A DNA stretch of 64,000 nucleotides, taken from Thioalkalivibrio sp. XN279. Its GTDB lineage: Bacteria; Pseudomonadota; Gammaproteobacteria; Steroidobacterales; XN24. This document shows, piece by piece, positions 31,614-42,000 of this stretch (position 1 is the first letter of the stretch; each line of letters opens with the position of its first letter). Location of the stretch: NCBI RefSeq assembly GCF_011089885.1, contig NZ_JAANBD010000025.1, forward strand, positions 421,426 to 485,425, in the 5' to 3' direction. The notes beneath the pieces are model-generated. The model saw nothing but the letters and a program-made list of their open reading frames with translations. It searched no databases and was not told where the DNA came from. Position numbers and translations under genes: made by a program.

Positions 31614-32234
31614 ATGAACCCCCTCATCTACTCCCTCGATCTGGCCGGCACGTTCGTGTTTGCATTGTCGGGCGGGCTCGCGGCGGCCCGCAGCCGGCTC
31701 GATCCCTTCGGCTTCGTGGTCATCGCTATCGTCACGGGTCTCGGCGGCGGCACGCTGCGCAACCTGTTGCTCGACCTCCACCCCGTCACCTGGGTTGCCG
31801 ACCCCATGTATCTCGGCGTATGCGTCGCCGCCGCCCTCATCAGCTTCAGCTGGGCGCGCTCGCTGGAGTCGCGTTTGCGCTGGCTGCGCATCGCCGATGC
31901 GCTGGGCCTCGGCCTGTTCGTGGTCGCCGGCACACAGCTGGCGCTCACCGCCGGCACGCACGGCGGGATTGCAGTCATGATGGGCGTGACGACCGGCATT
32001 GCCGGCGGCATCATCCGTGACGTGCTCTGCAACGAGGTGCCGCTGGTGCTGCAGCAGGAAATCTATGCGCTGGCCGCCTTGGCCGGGAGCGTGGCCTACG
32101 TGCTGCTAGAAGCCGGCGGAGCCGGGCCGCTGCTGTCCACAACAGTGGCCTTCATCCTGTGCGCCGGCCTGCGCCTTGCGGCGATCCGCTGGAACCTTTC
32201 GCTGCCCCCATATGGCGGCGGGCGCATGGGTTAG
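31614..32234 (+). CDS. TRIC-family (UPF0126) cation channel
   Basis: A 206-residue membrane protein with seven helices in two homologous triplets plus one. The two Gly-rich pore motifs are VTGLGGGTLRNLLLD and VTTGIAGGIIRDVLCNEVPLVL, the hallmark of the UPF0126/YadS proteins now known as bacterial trimeric intracellular cation channels. It conducts K+/Na+ in the proteins studied. It is divergent from acnD and stands 120 bp before a protein kinase gene; no functional link is evident. The ribosome binding site is poor. Confidence 0.9.
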   Translation: MNPLIYSLDLAGTFVFALSGGLAAARSRLDPFGFVVIAIVTGLGGGTLRNLLLDLHPVTWVADPMYLGVCVAAALISFSWARSLESRLRWLRIADALGLGLFVVAGTQLALTAGTHGGIAVMMGVTTGIAGGIIRDVLCNEVPLVLQQEIYALAALAGSVAYVLLEAGGAGPLLSTTVAFILCAGLRLAAIRWNLSLPPYGGGRMG

Positions 32235-32354
32235 AGAACGACCGCTTGCAATATGCTTGCAGCAATCTTGGCGCGCTGCACGTCGCGATTGTAGGATTCA
32301 CGAAAATTTTATCGATCCAGCGGGTCCGCCTGGACGATGTATGAGGGGGAACAA

Positions 32355-35072
32355 TTGAGCACATCGACACCTTCCGGACCCGAATGGAAACGCGTTGACG
32401 CGGTGTTTTCGGCGCTGCTGGAGTTGCCGGAGGCCGACCGGGAAGCCGCGCTTGTCGAACTGTGTGCCGGCGACGAGGCGCTCGAGTCGGCGGTCCGGCG
32501 GTTGCTGGACGCGGAGCGCCGCAGCGCCGCCGCCTTTGCAGCCGCGGTGACGTCCATGCGCCGCATGGCGGAAAGCGCCACCGACGGGAACGAAGCCGAA
32601 GCGGCTGCGCCGGGCGTGCCCGAGCAGATCGGCCCCTGGAAGCTGACCGAGCGCATCGGCGCGGGCGGCATGTCGGTGGTGTGGAAGGCCGAGCGCAATG
32701 ACGGCCAGTTCCAGCAGACCGTGGCGATCAAGCTGTTGCGGCGCTGGATCGACGACGAACAGACGGTGCGCCGCTTCCGCGCCGAGCGCCGCATCCTCGC
32801 CGGCCTCGAGCACCCGAACCTGGCGCGGCTGCTCGACGGCGGCGTCGTCGGCGAGGGCTGGCCCTACTTCGTCATGGAGTACGTCGACGGGCTGCCCATC
32901 ACCGAGTACTGCGACCGGCATCGCCTCGACCTCGATGCGCGTCTCGCGCTGTTCGCCCAGGTGCTCGAGGTCGTGGCGTACGCCCACCGGCGCCTGGTGG
33001 TCCATCGCGACTTGAAGCCGTCGAACATCCTCGTAACGCCAGAAGGCCGCGTGAAGCTGCTCGACTTCGGCATCGCCAAGGTGCTGGACCCCGAGGCGCT
33101 GCACGGCCCGGACAGCGAGCTCACCGAACAGGGCGGTCGCCCCATGACGCCCGCTTACGCCAGCCCCGAGCAGGTTCTGGGTGAACCCATCACCACGGCC
33201 AGCGACGTCTATGCGCTCGGCGTGCTGCTCTACCAGCTCCTGACCGGATGCTCGCCCTACCGGACGCCATCAGACCAGCCGCTGCGGCTGCGCAATGCGG
33301 TTGCGCAGGAGCGTCCCGCAAACCCTTCGGCGCGCGTCGAGGACCAGACCGACGGTTCCGACCCCGAAGCCCTGGCCGCACTTCGCGACAGCACGCCCGC
33401 ACGCCTGGCCCGCCGGTTGCGCGGCGATCTCGACGTCATCTGCCAGGCGGCGCTGCGCAAGGAGCCGGAACAACGCTATCCGACGGTGGACCAGCTGCGC
33501 GCGGACCTCGAGCGGCATCGTCGCCGGCTCCCGGTATCGGCCCGCGCGGGCAACTGGCGCTATCTCGCCGGGCGCTTCGTCCGCCGCAATGCCTGGGCCG
33601 TCGCGGCCGGCGTGCTCATCCCGGCGGTGTTGTTCATCGGGCTCACGCTGCACGTCGAGCGCCTGGCCGTCGAGCGCGACCGGGCGGAGGCGGCAGCGGC
33701 GCAGGCCGAGCGCGAAGCCGCCAAGGCGCGCCAGGTCACGGACTACCTGGTGGAGCTGTTCGAAGCCGCAGATCCCGCAAGCGCCGCCGGTCGCGAGATC
33801 ACCGCGATCGAGCTGGTGGACCGCGGCATCGAGAGGGTCGAGGCACTGGACGACGACCCGGCGCTGCAGGCCGAGATGTTCCAGGCTCTCGGCAAGGTCA
33901 GCCATGCGCTGGGCCGCTACCAGCAGGCCGTCGACCTGATGCTGAGCGCCCTCGCCGCGCGCGCGCAGGCGCCGCAGTCGGTGTCATTCGACCGCGGCGA
34001 ACTGCTGGCGGACCTGGGTTTCACCTATTTCCAGCTCGGGCGCTTCGAGGAGTCAGAGCGCTACAACCGCGAGGCGCTGGCAGAGATACCCGAGGACGCG
34101 GCCCTGCGCCGCGCCCCGGTGCTGACCAACCTCGGCATCGTGCACATCATCACCAGCCGGTACGACGAGGCGGAGCGCCTGCTCGCCGCTGCCGTGGCAG
34201 CGCACGAGGCCGGAGCACCCGCTTCCGCCGAGCATGCCACCACCCTCAATGCGCTCGGCGCCCTCCTTTCCCGCCAGGGCAAGCACAAGGAGGCGATCGC
34301 CGCGCTCCAGGCCTCCGCGGACATGCGGCGCGAACTGTTCGGCGAGATGCATCCAGCGGTCTCGGTCTCCCTGGGCAACCTCGGCAGCGCGCTGAACGAG
34401 TCTGGCGATCCGGCCGCCGCCGAGCGAGTACTACTCCAGGCCCTCGCCATCGACGAACAGGTGCTCGGAGAGGAGCATCCCAGCTTCTCCGTGCTGCTCA
34501 GCCAGCTGGCGGCCTCACGGCGCGCGCTCGGCGACCCGCAAGGCGCGATCAGCTATCTCCAGCGTGCGCTCGCCATCCAGCGGCACCACGCCGGTGAGGA
34601 TGGCGTGAACCCCACCATTCCCTACCTGCTCAGCGGCCTTGGCTCTGCGTACCTGCGGCTGGGCGAGTGGGCCGAGGCCGAGCCCTACCTCAAACAGGCC
34701 ACGGCCATGGGAGAGCAGGTATTCGGGCCCGAAAGCCGGGAGTTTGCCGTCGACACCGCGCAGCTTGGCATAGTGCGCCTGCGACAGGAACGGCCCGAAG
34801 AGGCCGTGGCCCTGCTGCAGCGAACACTCGAGATCTATGGCGCACTCCTGGAGCCTGACCACAGGCTCACTGGCGGCGCGCTGCGGTATCTCGCAGAAGC
34901 CCAGTACGCGCAGGGTCATTCAGAGGAGGCGCTGGCCACGGGCAGGCGCAGCCTCGAAATCATCTCGCAGGCCGACGGTGTCAACCCAGAGCACCTGGCC
35001 GAGCTCGAACGCTGGCTGGGCGACATTGCCGCCGGCGTCGACCCGGGGCCGCTGGCGCTGCCCTACGAGTGA
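32355..35072 (+). CDS. Ser/Thr protein kinase with TPR domain, paralogue A
   Basis: A 905-residue protein: a short N-terminal region shared with the second kinase (W..VDAVFSALLELPEADREAAL), a Hanks-type kinase domain (about residues 95-370) with IGAGGMSVVWKAE, AIKLLRR, VHRDLKPSNILV and LLDFGIAKVLD, a single membrane helix (about 425-447), a coiled coil and then tetratricopeptide repeats to the end. The catalytic residues are all present. The start is probably the TTG at 32355, since GAGGGGGA lies just before it; the ATG at 32337 has no such signal. TPRs outside or inside the membrane would sense a partner. Unlike paralogue B it has no adjacent sigma factor. Confidence 0.9.
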   Translation: MSTSTPSGPEWKRVDAVFSALLELPEADREAALVELCAGDEALESAVRRLLDAERRSAAAFAAAVTSMRRMAESATDGNEAEAAAPGVPEQIGPWKLTERIGAGGMSVVWKAERNDGQFQQTVAIKLLRRWIDDEQTVRRFRAERRILAGLEHPNLARLLDGGVVGEGWPYFVMEYVDGLPITEYCDRHRLDLDARLALFAQVLEVVAYAHRRLVVHRDLKPSNILVTPEGRVKLLDFGIAKVLDPEALHGPDSELTEQGGRPMTPAYASPEQVLGEPITTASDVYALGVLLYQLLTGCSPYRTPSDQPLRLRNAVAQERPANPSARVEDQTDGSDPEALAALRDSTPARLARRLRGDLDVICQAALRKEPEQRYPTVDQLRADLERHRRRLPVSARAGNWRYLAGRFVRRNAWAVAAGVLIPAVLFIGLTLHVERLAVERDRAEAAAAQAEREAAKARQVTDYLVELFEAADPASAAGREITAIELVDRGIERVEALDDDPALQAEMFQALGKVSHALGRYQQAVDLMLSALAARAQAPQSVSFDRGELLADLGFTYFQLGRFEESERYNREALAEIPEDAALRRAPVLTNLGIVHIITSRYDEAERLLAAAVAAHEAGAPASAEHATTLNALGALLSRQGKHKEAIAALQASADMRRELFGEMHPAVSVSLGNLGSALNESGDPAAAERVLLQALAIDEQVLGEEHPSFSVLLSQLAASRRALGDPQGAISYLQRALAIQRHHAGEDGVNPTIPYLLSGLGSAYLRLGEWAEAEPYLKQATAMGEQVFGPESREFAVDTAQLGIVRLRQERPEEAVALLQRTLEIYGALLEPDHRLTGGALRYLAEAQYAQGHSEEALATGRRSLEIISQADGVNPEHLAELERWLGDIAAGVDPGPLALPYE

Positions 35073-35074
35073 CC

Positions 35075-35109
35075 GCCGGGCCGAGTGCCTCCGATGGCCC
35101 GGCGTCTTT
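35075..35109 (+). terminator. Intrinsic terminator after kinase A
   Basis: GCCGGGCC (35075-35082) pairs with GGCCCGGC (35096-35103) over a 13-nt loop, followed by GTCTTTC. It lies in the 60-bp gap between the kinase gene and the convergent gene at 35133. Confidence 0.55.
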
Positions 35110-35132
35110 CAGCCGCCGGACCCTGGCCCGAT

Positions 35133-35924
35133 TTACTTGCCAAACAGACCACGCAAGCCCTTTTTGACCGCGTCGTTCACCGTATCGCGCACCTCGTCCT
35201 TCGTGGCGCGCTTGGCCTCTTCCGTGGCCTCCGAGGCCAGTTCACCGACAAAGCCAGTTTCATTGCTTCCGGCTTCAGGGCCCATGACCCCGGGCATGCG
35301 GTCACCCCCGATCGCCATGCCCTCGCCGGGCCCAATCCGCTGGTAACCGGCAGGCGGCTCGAACAGGGACGCCGGCTGCGGCCCGACGACCAGGTCACTC
35401 AATTCCATCTGGATGCGGTCATCGCCGGTCACCATGTCGGTGCGCACGGGGATGCCGTGATCGGACACCCAGATGAAGCCCCGCATCCGCGTGACCTCAC
35501 CGCCGTCCGTTGCGACGCGATACTTGGTCGCCGGCACGCCGTTGACGGACTCACGACCGACCCGCTCCATCTCCCAGGTCTCGGGGTCCGGCAGCTCGAC
35601 GTTCGTCTCGTCGAAAGCCCGGCCCGCGCTCGACCCCTCCATGTACAGTTGCTGCGCGGGCATCAGGAGCATGATCACGCCGCGATCGCCGTTCATGATC
35701 GCCACCGAGTACTCGCCATTTACATGCAGTTCCATCCGGTTCGTGCTGGCGTCACGCTGGAAGTAGCGCTGCTCCATGCGCCCTTCGCCGCTGGAGATGA
35801 CGCGCTTGGCCGAATAGGCCACGTCAGGGTTCAGGGTCGGAACGTCGCCGAGGGCGGATGAGGGATAACTCGCCATTCCAATCATTGAAGCGGCGGCGAT
35901 GATCAGGTTGGCCCGGTTAAGCAT
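35133..35924 (-). CDS. Exported protein of unknown function (DUF4412-like)
   Basis: A 263-residue exported protein: a signal peptide ending near SSALG, then a beta-rich domain (about residues 35-190) with YSAKRVISSGEGRMEQRYFQRD, MNGDRGVIMLLMPAQQLYMEG and VNGVPATKYRV, resembling DUF4412 and outer-membrane lipoprotein-carrier folds. The C-terminal tail is a charged helix (ASEATEEAKRATKDEVRDTVNDAVKKGLRGLFGK). I chose the ATG at 35924 because GGAGGAG precedes it and a signal peptide begins there. The role is unknown. Confidence 0.6.
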   Translation of the reverse strand: MLNRANLIIAAASMIGMASYPSSALGDVPTLNPDVAYSAKRVISSGEGRMEQRYFQRDASTNRMELHVNGEYSVAIMNGDRGVIMLLMPAQQLYMEGSSAGRAFDETNVELPDPETWEMERVGRESVNGVPATKYRVATDGGEVTRMRGFIWVSDHGIPVRTDMVTGDDRIQMELSDLVVGPQPASLFEPPAGYQRIGPGEGMAIGGDRMPGVMGPEAGSNETGFVGELASEATEEAKRATKDEVRDTVNDAVKKGLRGLFGK

Positions 35925-36139
35925 GTGCAGGACTCCTCCACGATCTGGCAAGGCCTCGGAAATTGGGCCTCTACCAGGAACAACGCAAAAATGGACACAA
36001 ACCCGCCAGACTCGTGACGGTGGCCCAATTGCTGCTGCCTGCGAGACGGGGTTTGGCGGAGGATGCCGGCTTTTTCCGTTAGCCACGGTAGACCCTGATT
36101 CCGACTACACAAGACTACGCGCAACCTGGGGAGATCCAG

Positions 36140-36493
36140 ATGAAACATAGATTGATGCTTGCATCGCTCATCGCGCTCCTGCTGTCCGCCAGCACCCTCG
36201 CCAATGACGGGATCATCGGCGAGTGGGCCCTGGACGCAGAAGGCTGCACGGAATCCCGGCTCGTGTTCGATGTCGAGGGAAACCACTCGGCCGTAGTTGC
36301 CGAGGACGGTCGCTGGGAGACCCTCGCCGCCGCCGCGTACCGGGTGGAGGGAGACCTGCTCATCATCACCCACAGCGAGGGCGAGGAGCGCATCCAGATC
36401 GTGGAGCAGGAACGCGATCGCATCGTGCTGCACAACCCGGGCCATCCCATGGGCGAGATTACGACCGAGTTGGTGCGCTGTCCTGCTTATTAG
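36140..36493 (+). CDS. Small exported protein of unknown function
   Basis: A 117-residue protein with a clear signal peptide (MLASLIALLLSASTLA-ND) and a small beta-rich domain that starts IIGEWALDAEGCTESRLVFD and continues YRVEGDLLIITHSEGEERIQIVEQERDRIVL. The G-x-W start and the alternating strands recall small lipocalin-like domains; two Cys (in EGC and VRC) could form a disulfide. GGGGAG lies 8 bp before the ATG. No family was recognised. Confidence 0.6.
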   Translation: MKHRLMLASLIALLLSASTLANDGIIGEWALDAEGCTESRLVFDVEGNHSAVVAEDGRWETLAAAAYRVEGDLLIITHSEGEERIQIVEQERDRIVLHNPGHPMGEITTELVRCPAY

Positions 36494-36613
36494 AATTTCA
36501 CGCTCAGTTTTCCGGAAGCGCCCCCGGTTGCGGAATTGTAATTCTCCTTGATTAGATGAGTGGCGAGTTCGTCTTCTTGCATCTGGCGAAATTGAAACAA
36601 GGGGAGCTGTTGT

Positions 36614-38914
36614 ATGAGAAATATGGGCCTTAGACACCTACGGCTGACCTCGGCTCCTGTCGGGACCCTGCTCTGCTTTTTGATTAAGGCCGCAACTGTG
36701 AGCGGTGTCGCACTCAATGCAGATGCTTACGCGGCAGCAAGTAATAACACCAATGATTCCACGCCCGCACTACAGCAACTCCACGCGCTGATAGATCAAA
36801 GCCAGTTTTCGCTCGACGCTCTGCTCGAAAAGCTGGATTTCGATGACGAACGCATTATCCAATTCGTCAATGAGGAAATTCACTTTGAGCAGTATCCTGG
36901 ATTGCTGCGCGGCGCCAACGGAACCCTGCGCGCCCGTGCCGGTAACGCTCTTGACCAAGCCGTGTTATTGGCAAGGCTTCTCCGGGATGCCGGATATGAT
37001 GCCCGCGTACTCCGGGGGCAACTAGAACATGCCGATGCAACCAAACTGGTCGCCCAGATCTTATCGCCACGAGAAGCCGTCTCGCCCTACTCAGATCCGC
37101 TGCTCGCCGAGAAACTCATAACCGACAGCGGGTTCCGTGAGCAAATGAAGCAGGTAGCATTCGACCAAGAAATAATCCGTAAGCAATTTCGGGACTACGC
37201 TCTTGAGCTCTCAGAAAACGTCAAGAAATCAATTCCGGAATCGGGAACAGGCGTTCTGGATATCATGGACCTTGCAAAGGATGCAAAGGACTATTTTTGG
37301 GTCGAATACCGGGCCGATACCGGCGCATGGAGACCAGCGCATCCCGCTTGGCCTGCCATGGAGGAGACACCGCCCACTCTGAACCCGGACGCTTATTTTG
37401 CAGACCGTATCCCGAACGAACTAACCCATAGGGTGTCCATACAGGCATTTATCGACCGGCGCCATGGCGATTCAGTGACAGCTGTCGCGATATCGGACCC
37501 GTGGCAGCAGCCCTCAGCGAACCTGGCGGGAACTAACCTAAGCTATTCTAACTTTCCTCTCGCCCTCGCCCGTGCTGAGCTTGACAGCGCAGAATCCATC
37601 GAAGCTGCGATCAAAGACAATGACTTCTTCATTCCACTGCTGAATGGCGAAATTGCACCGGGCGCAAAATCATTCGATCGTGACGGCAATGTCGTGCCCG
37701 TTACCGTCGCGGCCTCTAACTACGCCGAATTTTTCAAAACACTATCTCAATCCACCGATAAAGCGACATCAGTGGTCGGTAACATTGGGCCCGGAAAAAA
37801 TGAGCCGCTCGAAGTCTCGCGAAGTCATTACCGCACAGAGTCACAATGGTTGAGAATTGAGATCTTATCCCCAGATGGCAGCGTTAGGGCATTCCGTAGA
37901 GACGTCGCATCACGCGGGGAAGAAGCGAAACCGTTTGCATTGTCTCTAGCACGCAACGCAACGCTCGAGATAGAAACTGGCGCTACTTCGACGGCCTCAA
38001 TCCTGAATCAGTTGCTCAAGAACGCCCAGGCCGTCTCCTTGGTGCTGGAGAACTTGTCAGAAATGTCATCGCAGGCGTCGCCGAGCAATTTCGAGATCGA
38101 CGTCTTGCAACAAATTGAACAGATGCCGAACTTCGAAGCGAGTCTATATTTCGCTGCCGCCGACATTGCAGCATCTTCGTTCACACAAACGCGAATTTAC
38201 CGCGCATCACCAGCGATCGTTGCCAGATACCAACCGGCATACCAATTCATTCCGGAGCTTGAGGGAATCGATATCATCAACGACTTTCAACGGGTAATCG
38301 CCTTGGACGAGGCGACGAAAGGTGACGCGTTCGTTAGTCAAATTGCATTGGGTATTTGGCAAACCGCTATTGAGGCCGCTGTTGTGCCTTGGGGAAGGAG
38401 CGGCACACGGAACGCCTTTATCGACTGGGCAGACCAGGCAGGCTCAACGAGCGCTATACCCGTCAACATAGTCAATCGATCAGACAAAAATGCCGATCCC
38501 CTTCGCCCCGCGTCAATGTCGCCGGATTCTTGGTGGGATGTCGATCCGTACACCGGAGAAACCCTGGGGATGATTCGCGGCGGCTGGGGCGGAGCAGCCG
38601 CAATCGTAATGTTCTGCGCGCCGGTCCCTGAATACCTCACAGCCACGATGGCGTCGCTAACGCAAACTGTCGGAGCCGCTAAAGCTGCGCGCGCTTTCAA
38701 GACCTGTGGCTTTGTCGCTGCGTTTTACAGCATTACTAAGGTTGGCCTGGCTGCTGGCGGGCTATTTGACGGTGGATTATTCCTTCCGCTACCAGAGTCA
38801 ATGAAAATCATCCTGTTAGCCGCCTCCGCAATGCTCCAGGGTGCCGAGATGGCGGGTGGAGAGGTGGCGTTCATGAAATGGTGTGTCCCTTACGTTGCTT
38901 TCCGCGTCCCCTAG
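36614..38914 (+). CDS. AT-rich exported protein with transglutaminase-like N-terminal domain
   Basis: A 766-residue protein with a signal peptide (VSGVALNADAYA-AAS) and a region at about residues 75-125, FVNEEIHFEQYPGLLRG then RARAGNALDQAVLLARLLRDAGYDARVLRGQL, that follows the pattern of transglutaminase-like domains of large secreted proteins. The usual catalytic Cys position in GNALDQAVLL is not Cys, so catalysis is doubtful. The rest is unrecognised, with two hydrophobic segments near the C-terminus. The base composition and codons (many AAT, AAA, ATA, TTA) are clearly unlike the neighbours, a sign of recent transfer. AGGGGAG lies upstream of the ATG. Confidence 0.65.
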   Translation: MRNMGLRHLRLTSAPVGTLLCFLIKAATVSGVALNADAYAAASNNTNDSTPALQQLHALIDQSQFSLDALLEKLDFDDERIIQFVNEEIHFEQYPGLLRGANGTLRARAGNALDQAVLLARLLRDAGYDARVLRGQLEHADATKLVAQILSPREAVSPYSDPLLAEKLITDSGFREQMKQVAFDQEIIRKQFRDYALELSENVKKSIPESGTGVLDIMDLAKDAKDYFWVEYRADTGAWRPAHPAWPAMEETPPTLNPDAYFADRIPNELTHRVSIQAFIDRRHGDSVTAVAISDPWQQPSANLAGTNLSYSNFPLALARAELDSAESIEAAIKDNDFFIPLLNGEIAPGAKSFDRDGNVVPVTVAASNYAEFFKTLSQSTDKATSVVGNIGPGKNEPLEVSRSHYRTESQWLRIEILSPDGSVRAFRRDVASRGEEAKPFALSLARNATLEIETGATSTASILNQLLKNAQAVSLVLENLSEMSSQASPSNFEIDVLQQIEQMPNFEASLYFAAADIAASSFTQTRIYRASPAIVARYQPAYQFIPELEGIDIINDFQRVIALDEATKGDAFVSQIALGIWQTAIEAAVVPWGRSGTRNAFIDWADQAGSTSAIPVNIVNRSDKNADPLRPASMSPDSWWDVDPYTGETLGMIRGGWGGAAAIVMFCAPVPEYLTATMASLTQTVGAAKAARAFKTCGFVAAFYSITKVGLAAGGLFDGGLFLPLPESMKIILLAASAMLQGAEMAGGEVAFMKWCVPYVAFRVP

Positions 38915-38981
38915 GCGCCGACCTAACTCGTGAAGCGGGGGGAGGCAAACTGCACAGGCACTGGCGGGAACCGGCATTGAT

Positions 38982-39008
38982 CCGAGTCGCGTTTTTGACG
39001 CTTCTCGG
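38982..39008. terminator. Possible hairpin terminator between convergent genes
   Basis: CCGAG-tc-GCGT and ACGC-tt-CTCGG (38982-39008) fold into a stem with one internal loop and a TTTTG tip, in the 95-bp gap between the AT-rich gene and the convergent VWA gene. No T-run follows on either strand. Confidence 0.25.
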
Positions 39009-39009
39009 C

Positions 39010-42000
39010 TCACCTCAAAAGCAAGCTTGCGGAATCCCCTGGATACACATCGATTCCCTCAAGAGTCTGTGGTGGCGATGTTTTCACCAACACACTATAC
39101 GTCCCCGCGGGCAACTCTAGTCGTTCTCCATCGACGATTCCTTCAGCGACCTGCAAGCCAGTGTAATCATAAACTGCGTATGGGGTCCGCAGCGCTTCCG
39201 CGAGCGCATGGCCGAGCCCGTTTTCATCGTCGGCCTTGAAATACCGCCCCCCACCCAACTCCGCCCACGCTTCGAACTGGCTTTCCAGCGCCTCGTCACC
39301 CAACGCGAAGCCGACGATATTCAGGCGCATGTCGAAGCCCTTGTCGACAAGCGCCGTGATGACCGCTTCCGGATCGCCGTCACAGGTCTCTTCTCCATCC
39401 GTCAGCAACACGATCGTCTTCGGCCCCGTCGCCCTGGCCAGGTCCGACTCGGCCTTGGCGATCGAATCCGCGATCGGCGTACGCGCCAGGTTGCGCGCCT
39501 CGACGCGGCCGATGACCGCACCGGCTTTGGCTGGATCCAGCGGCTGCAGCGGTATCTCCAGGTCGGTCCTGCACGCATTGGGCTCGCGGTGGCCGAATAC
39601 CCTGAGCGCGACGGGTGTGCCCGGCTGGAGATTCCTGGTGGCGGCCTCGACCAGGACCTCGCGGGCAATCTCGATGCGCCGCCGACCGTCGATGCGCTGG
39701 AGCATGGATCCGGAAGCATCCAGGATGAACAGGACCCCACCCGATCCCAGGCCCGCGCCGTCGCCGCTGCGTACCTCCAGCGTCCCCGGGCCCAGCGCCT
39801 CGCGAAACTCTGCATCCACGGTCAACTGGTAAGGCGCGGAGCCCCGCAACATCGTGGCCGCCCGATCGAACGCGACCTCCATCTCGCCCTCGCTGCCGAC
39901 GTGGGCGTAATGCCCGCCGTTGACCCGCGCCCAGTCCTGCAACAGGTCCTGCTCGCGCGCCGGGTAGCGACCCAGGGCGCCGGTCGAATCGAGCCCGAGC
40001 GAAAAGATGCGCGGGCGCACGCGCTCGAAGGAGTTCCACATTTGCGGCTCCCGGCCGGTCGCAGCGTCGGTGATGAGCACCACCGCCTTGGTGCCGGCAT
40101 GACGCCCGAGGGCCTCGCTGGCACGCCGCAGCGTGCCCTCGGCAGCGCTCGAGCTCTCGCCGCGCGGATACTCGTTGAGGATGGTCTGCACGAGGTACGG
40201 CTCGCCGTGCCAGTCCTGCATCAGGAGACCCGCGCCGAACGGCATCAGGTTGGCCGCGTCGCGCCCGGGCACGAGGTCGCGCGCGTAGGCCGCCATGGCG
40301 CCGTAGATCACTGGCAGGAAAGCGCCCACGCTGGCGCTGGTGTCCCAGGCGAACACCACGTTGCGCGGCGGTTCCGAGACGTGGAGATACACGGTGCTGC
40401 CCGGCTCGACCACAGCCTCCATGCGGTGCAGGTCGCTGCGTCGCTCGATTGGCCGCAGCGGCAAGGGCTCGCCTGAGGCCGTCTCGAGGGCGAGGACCGT
40501 CCTGACGGTCGGCTCGCCTGCCAGGCGGATCAGCAGCGTGTTCTGGCCCGCAGGGACCTGCAGGCGGTACCAGTGCTCGTGCCGCCCGAGAAGGACCTGG
40601 CCATCGACGGTCTTTCCGGGCTCAAGCGGCGCCGCGCTGGGGCGGCTGCCGTGGGCCGCCGGCTCGAACGCCCTGGCCGGCGCAATCGGCTGCAGCGCTT
40701 CGTACATAGCGCGGCCTCCCGTGGCGCCCCACTCGCCCAGGATCGAGCGGTACGAATCATCCGCCGAGTGCTCGATGATGCGGACAGCACCCGGCGCCTC
40801 CAGGAACACGTCGCGCTCCGCGGCCGGCGTGGAGAAGCGCACGAAGCGCGCCCATGTCGGGGCATCGAGGGCGAGTCGTTTTTCTCCCGGGCCGTCGACC
40901 GCCCAGCTCCCGATGGGCGACCAGGGGCCAAGCGGGCTGTCTACGCTGACGGCCACCTCGACCCTGGCAATACGTTCAGCCGCATTGCCGTCCGGCGAGT
41001 GCAGCCACTCCAGTGCGGTGATCTGCGCGGCGCGATTGTGATGGAAACCCACCACCCACTCCAGGTGCTTGCCGGCGCGCAACCGGACCCGCGTGCGCCG
41101 TGACTCCGGCTGCAGGACGTCGTCGTCCCAGCGCTGGGAAATCACGGGCCGGGCCCATGCCACGTGACCGCCAAGCGCAGGATCGGCGAGGTTCAACCCG
41201 ACCCCAGCGGATACATCCGCGCCGGGACGTGCAATAACCTTCCACTCGCCGAGCCCACGGCTGCCGCCCTGGTGGCCGTTGTAGTCGTCGATGAAATCCA
41301 GGCGTGCGAAACGCGCCTGCGTTGGCTCTGGCAGCACGAAATACTGCTCGCGCGGCTGCGGCTCGAGTATTCCGTCCAGCACCCTGCGAAACGTCACCCC
41401 GTCATCAGACAGGGCCAGCGCAAAGCGCCGCAGCCAGGCGGACGTGCTGTCGCGGCCGAGCGGGTTGAGCGCGATGCCGGCGACCTCGACCGGGCCGTCG
41501 CCGGCCAGCACGACGGTCGACTGGTACACCCAGGCATCGTTGCCGCTCCGCAGGCTGAGCCCCTCGCCACGCACCGCCATGCCGTCGAAGATCTGCCCGA
41601 GACCCTGGCCGATCTTGCCGTCCTCCTCGCCCGTCCATCGGCCGCCGAGGGCCTGCCAGGCCACGTTGAGCCCGCCGAGGAGCGCATCCGGCACATCCCA
41701 GTGGCGCTCGGGGGCTGCCAGCGGCGCGTCCCGGTCCACGTCGATCTCGGCATAGGTCTCGACGGCACCGCCTTGCCCGTCCGCCGCCTGCACGCTGATG
41801 CGGACCGGCCGGTCAGCCCAGGCATCGTCCGGCACGGCCACCCGGACCTCCGCGGTCGCGCTCGCGCCCGGCTCGATGCGCAGCTCGCCGGGCCGCGTCG
41901 ACACTTGCCAGCGCGCATTGCTGGTCACTGCCTCCAGCGCCACGGTGGTCACAGCCGTCCCTTCGTTGCTGAGCTCCAGCGTGCCGGTGAGACGCTGGCC

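Noticed and set aside
37474..37486. TGACAGCTGTC-like sequence resembling the LacI operator
   Set aside because: The half-sites are closer than in the 53594-53609 palindrome, the site lies deep inside a coding sequence, and nothing links it to glucan genes.
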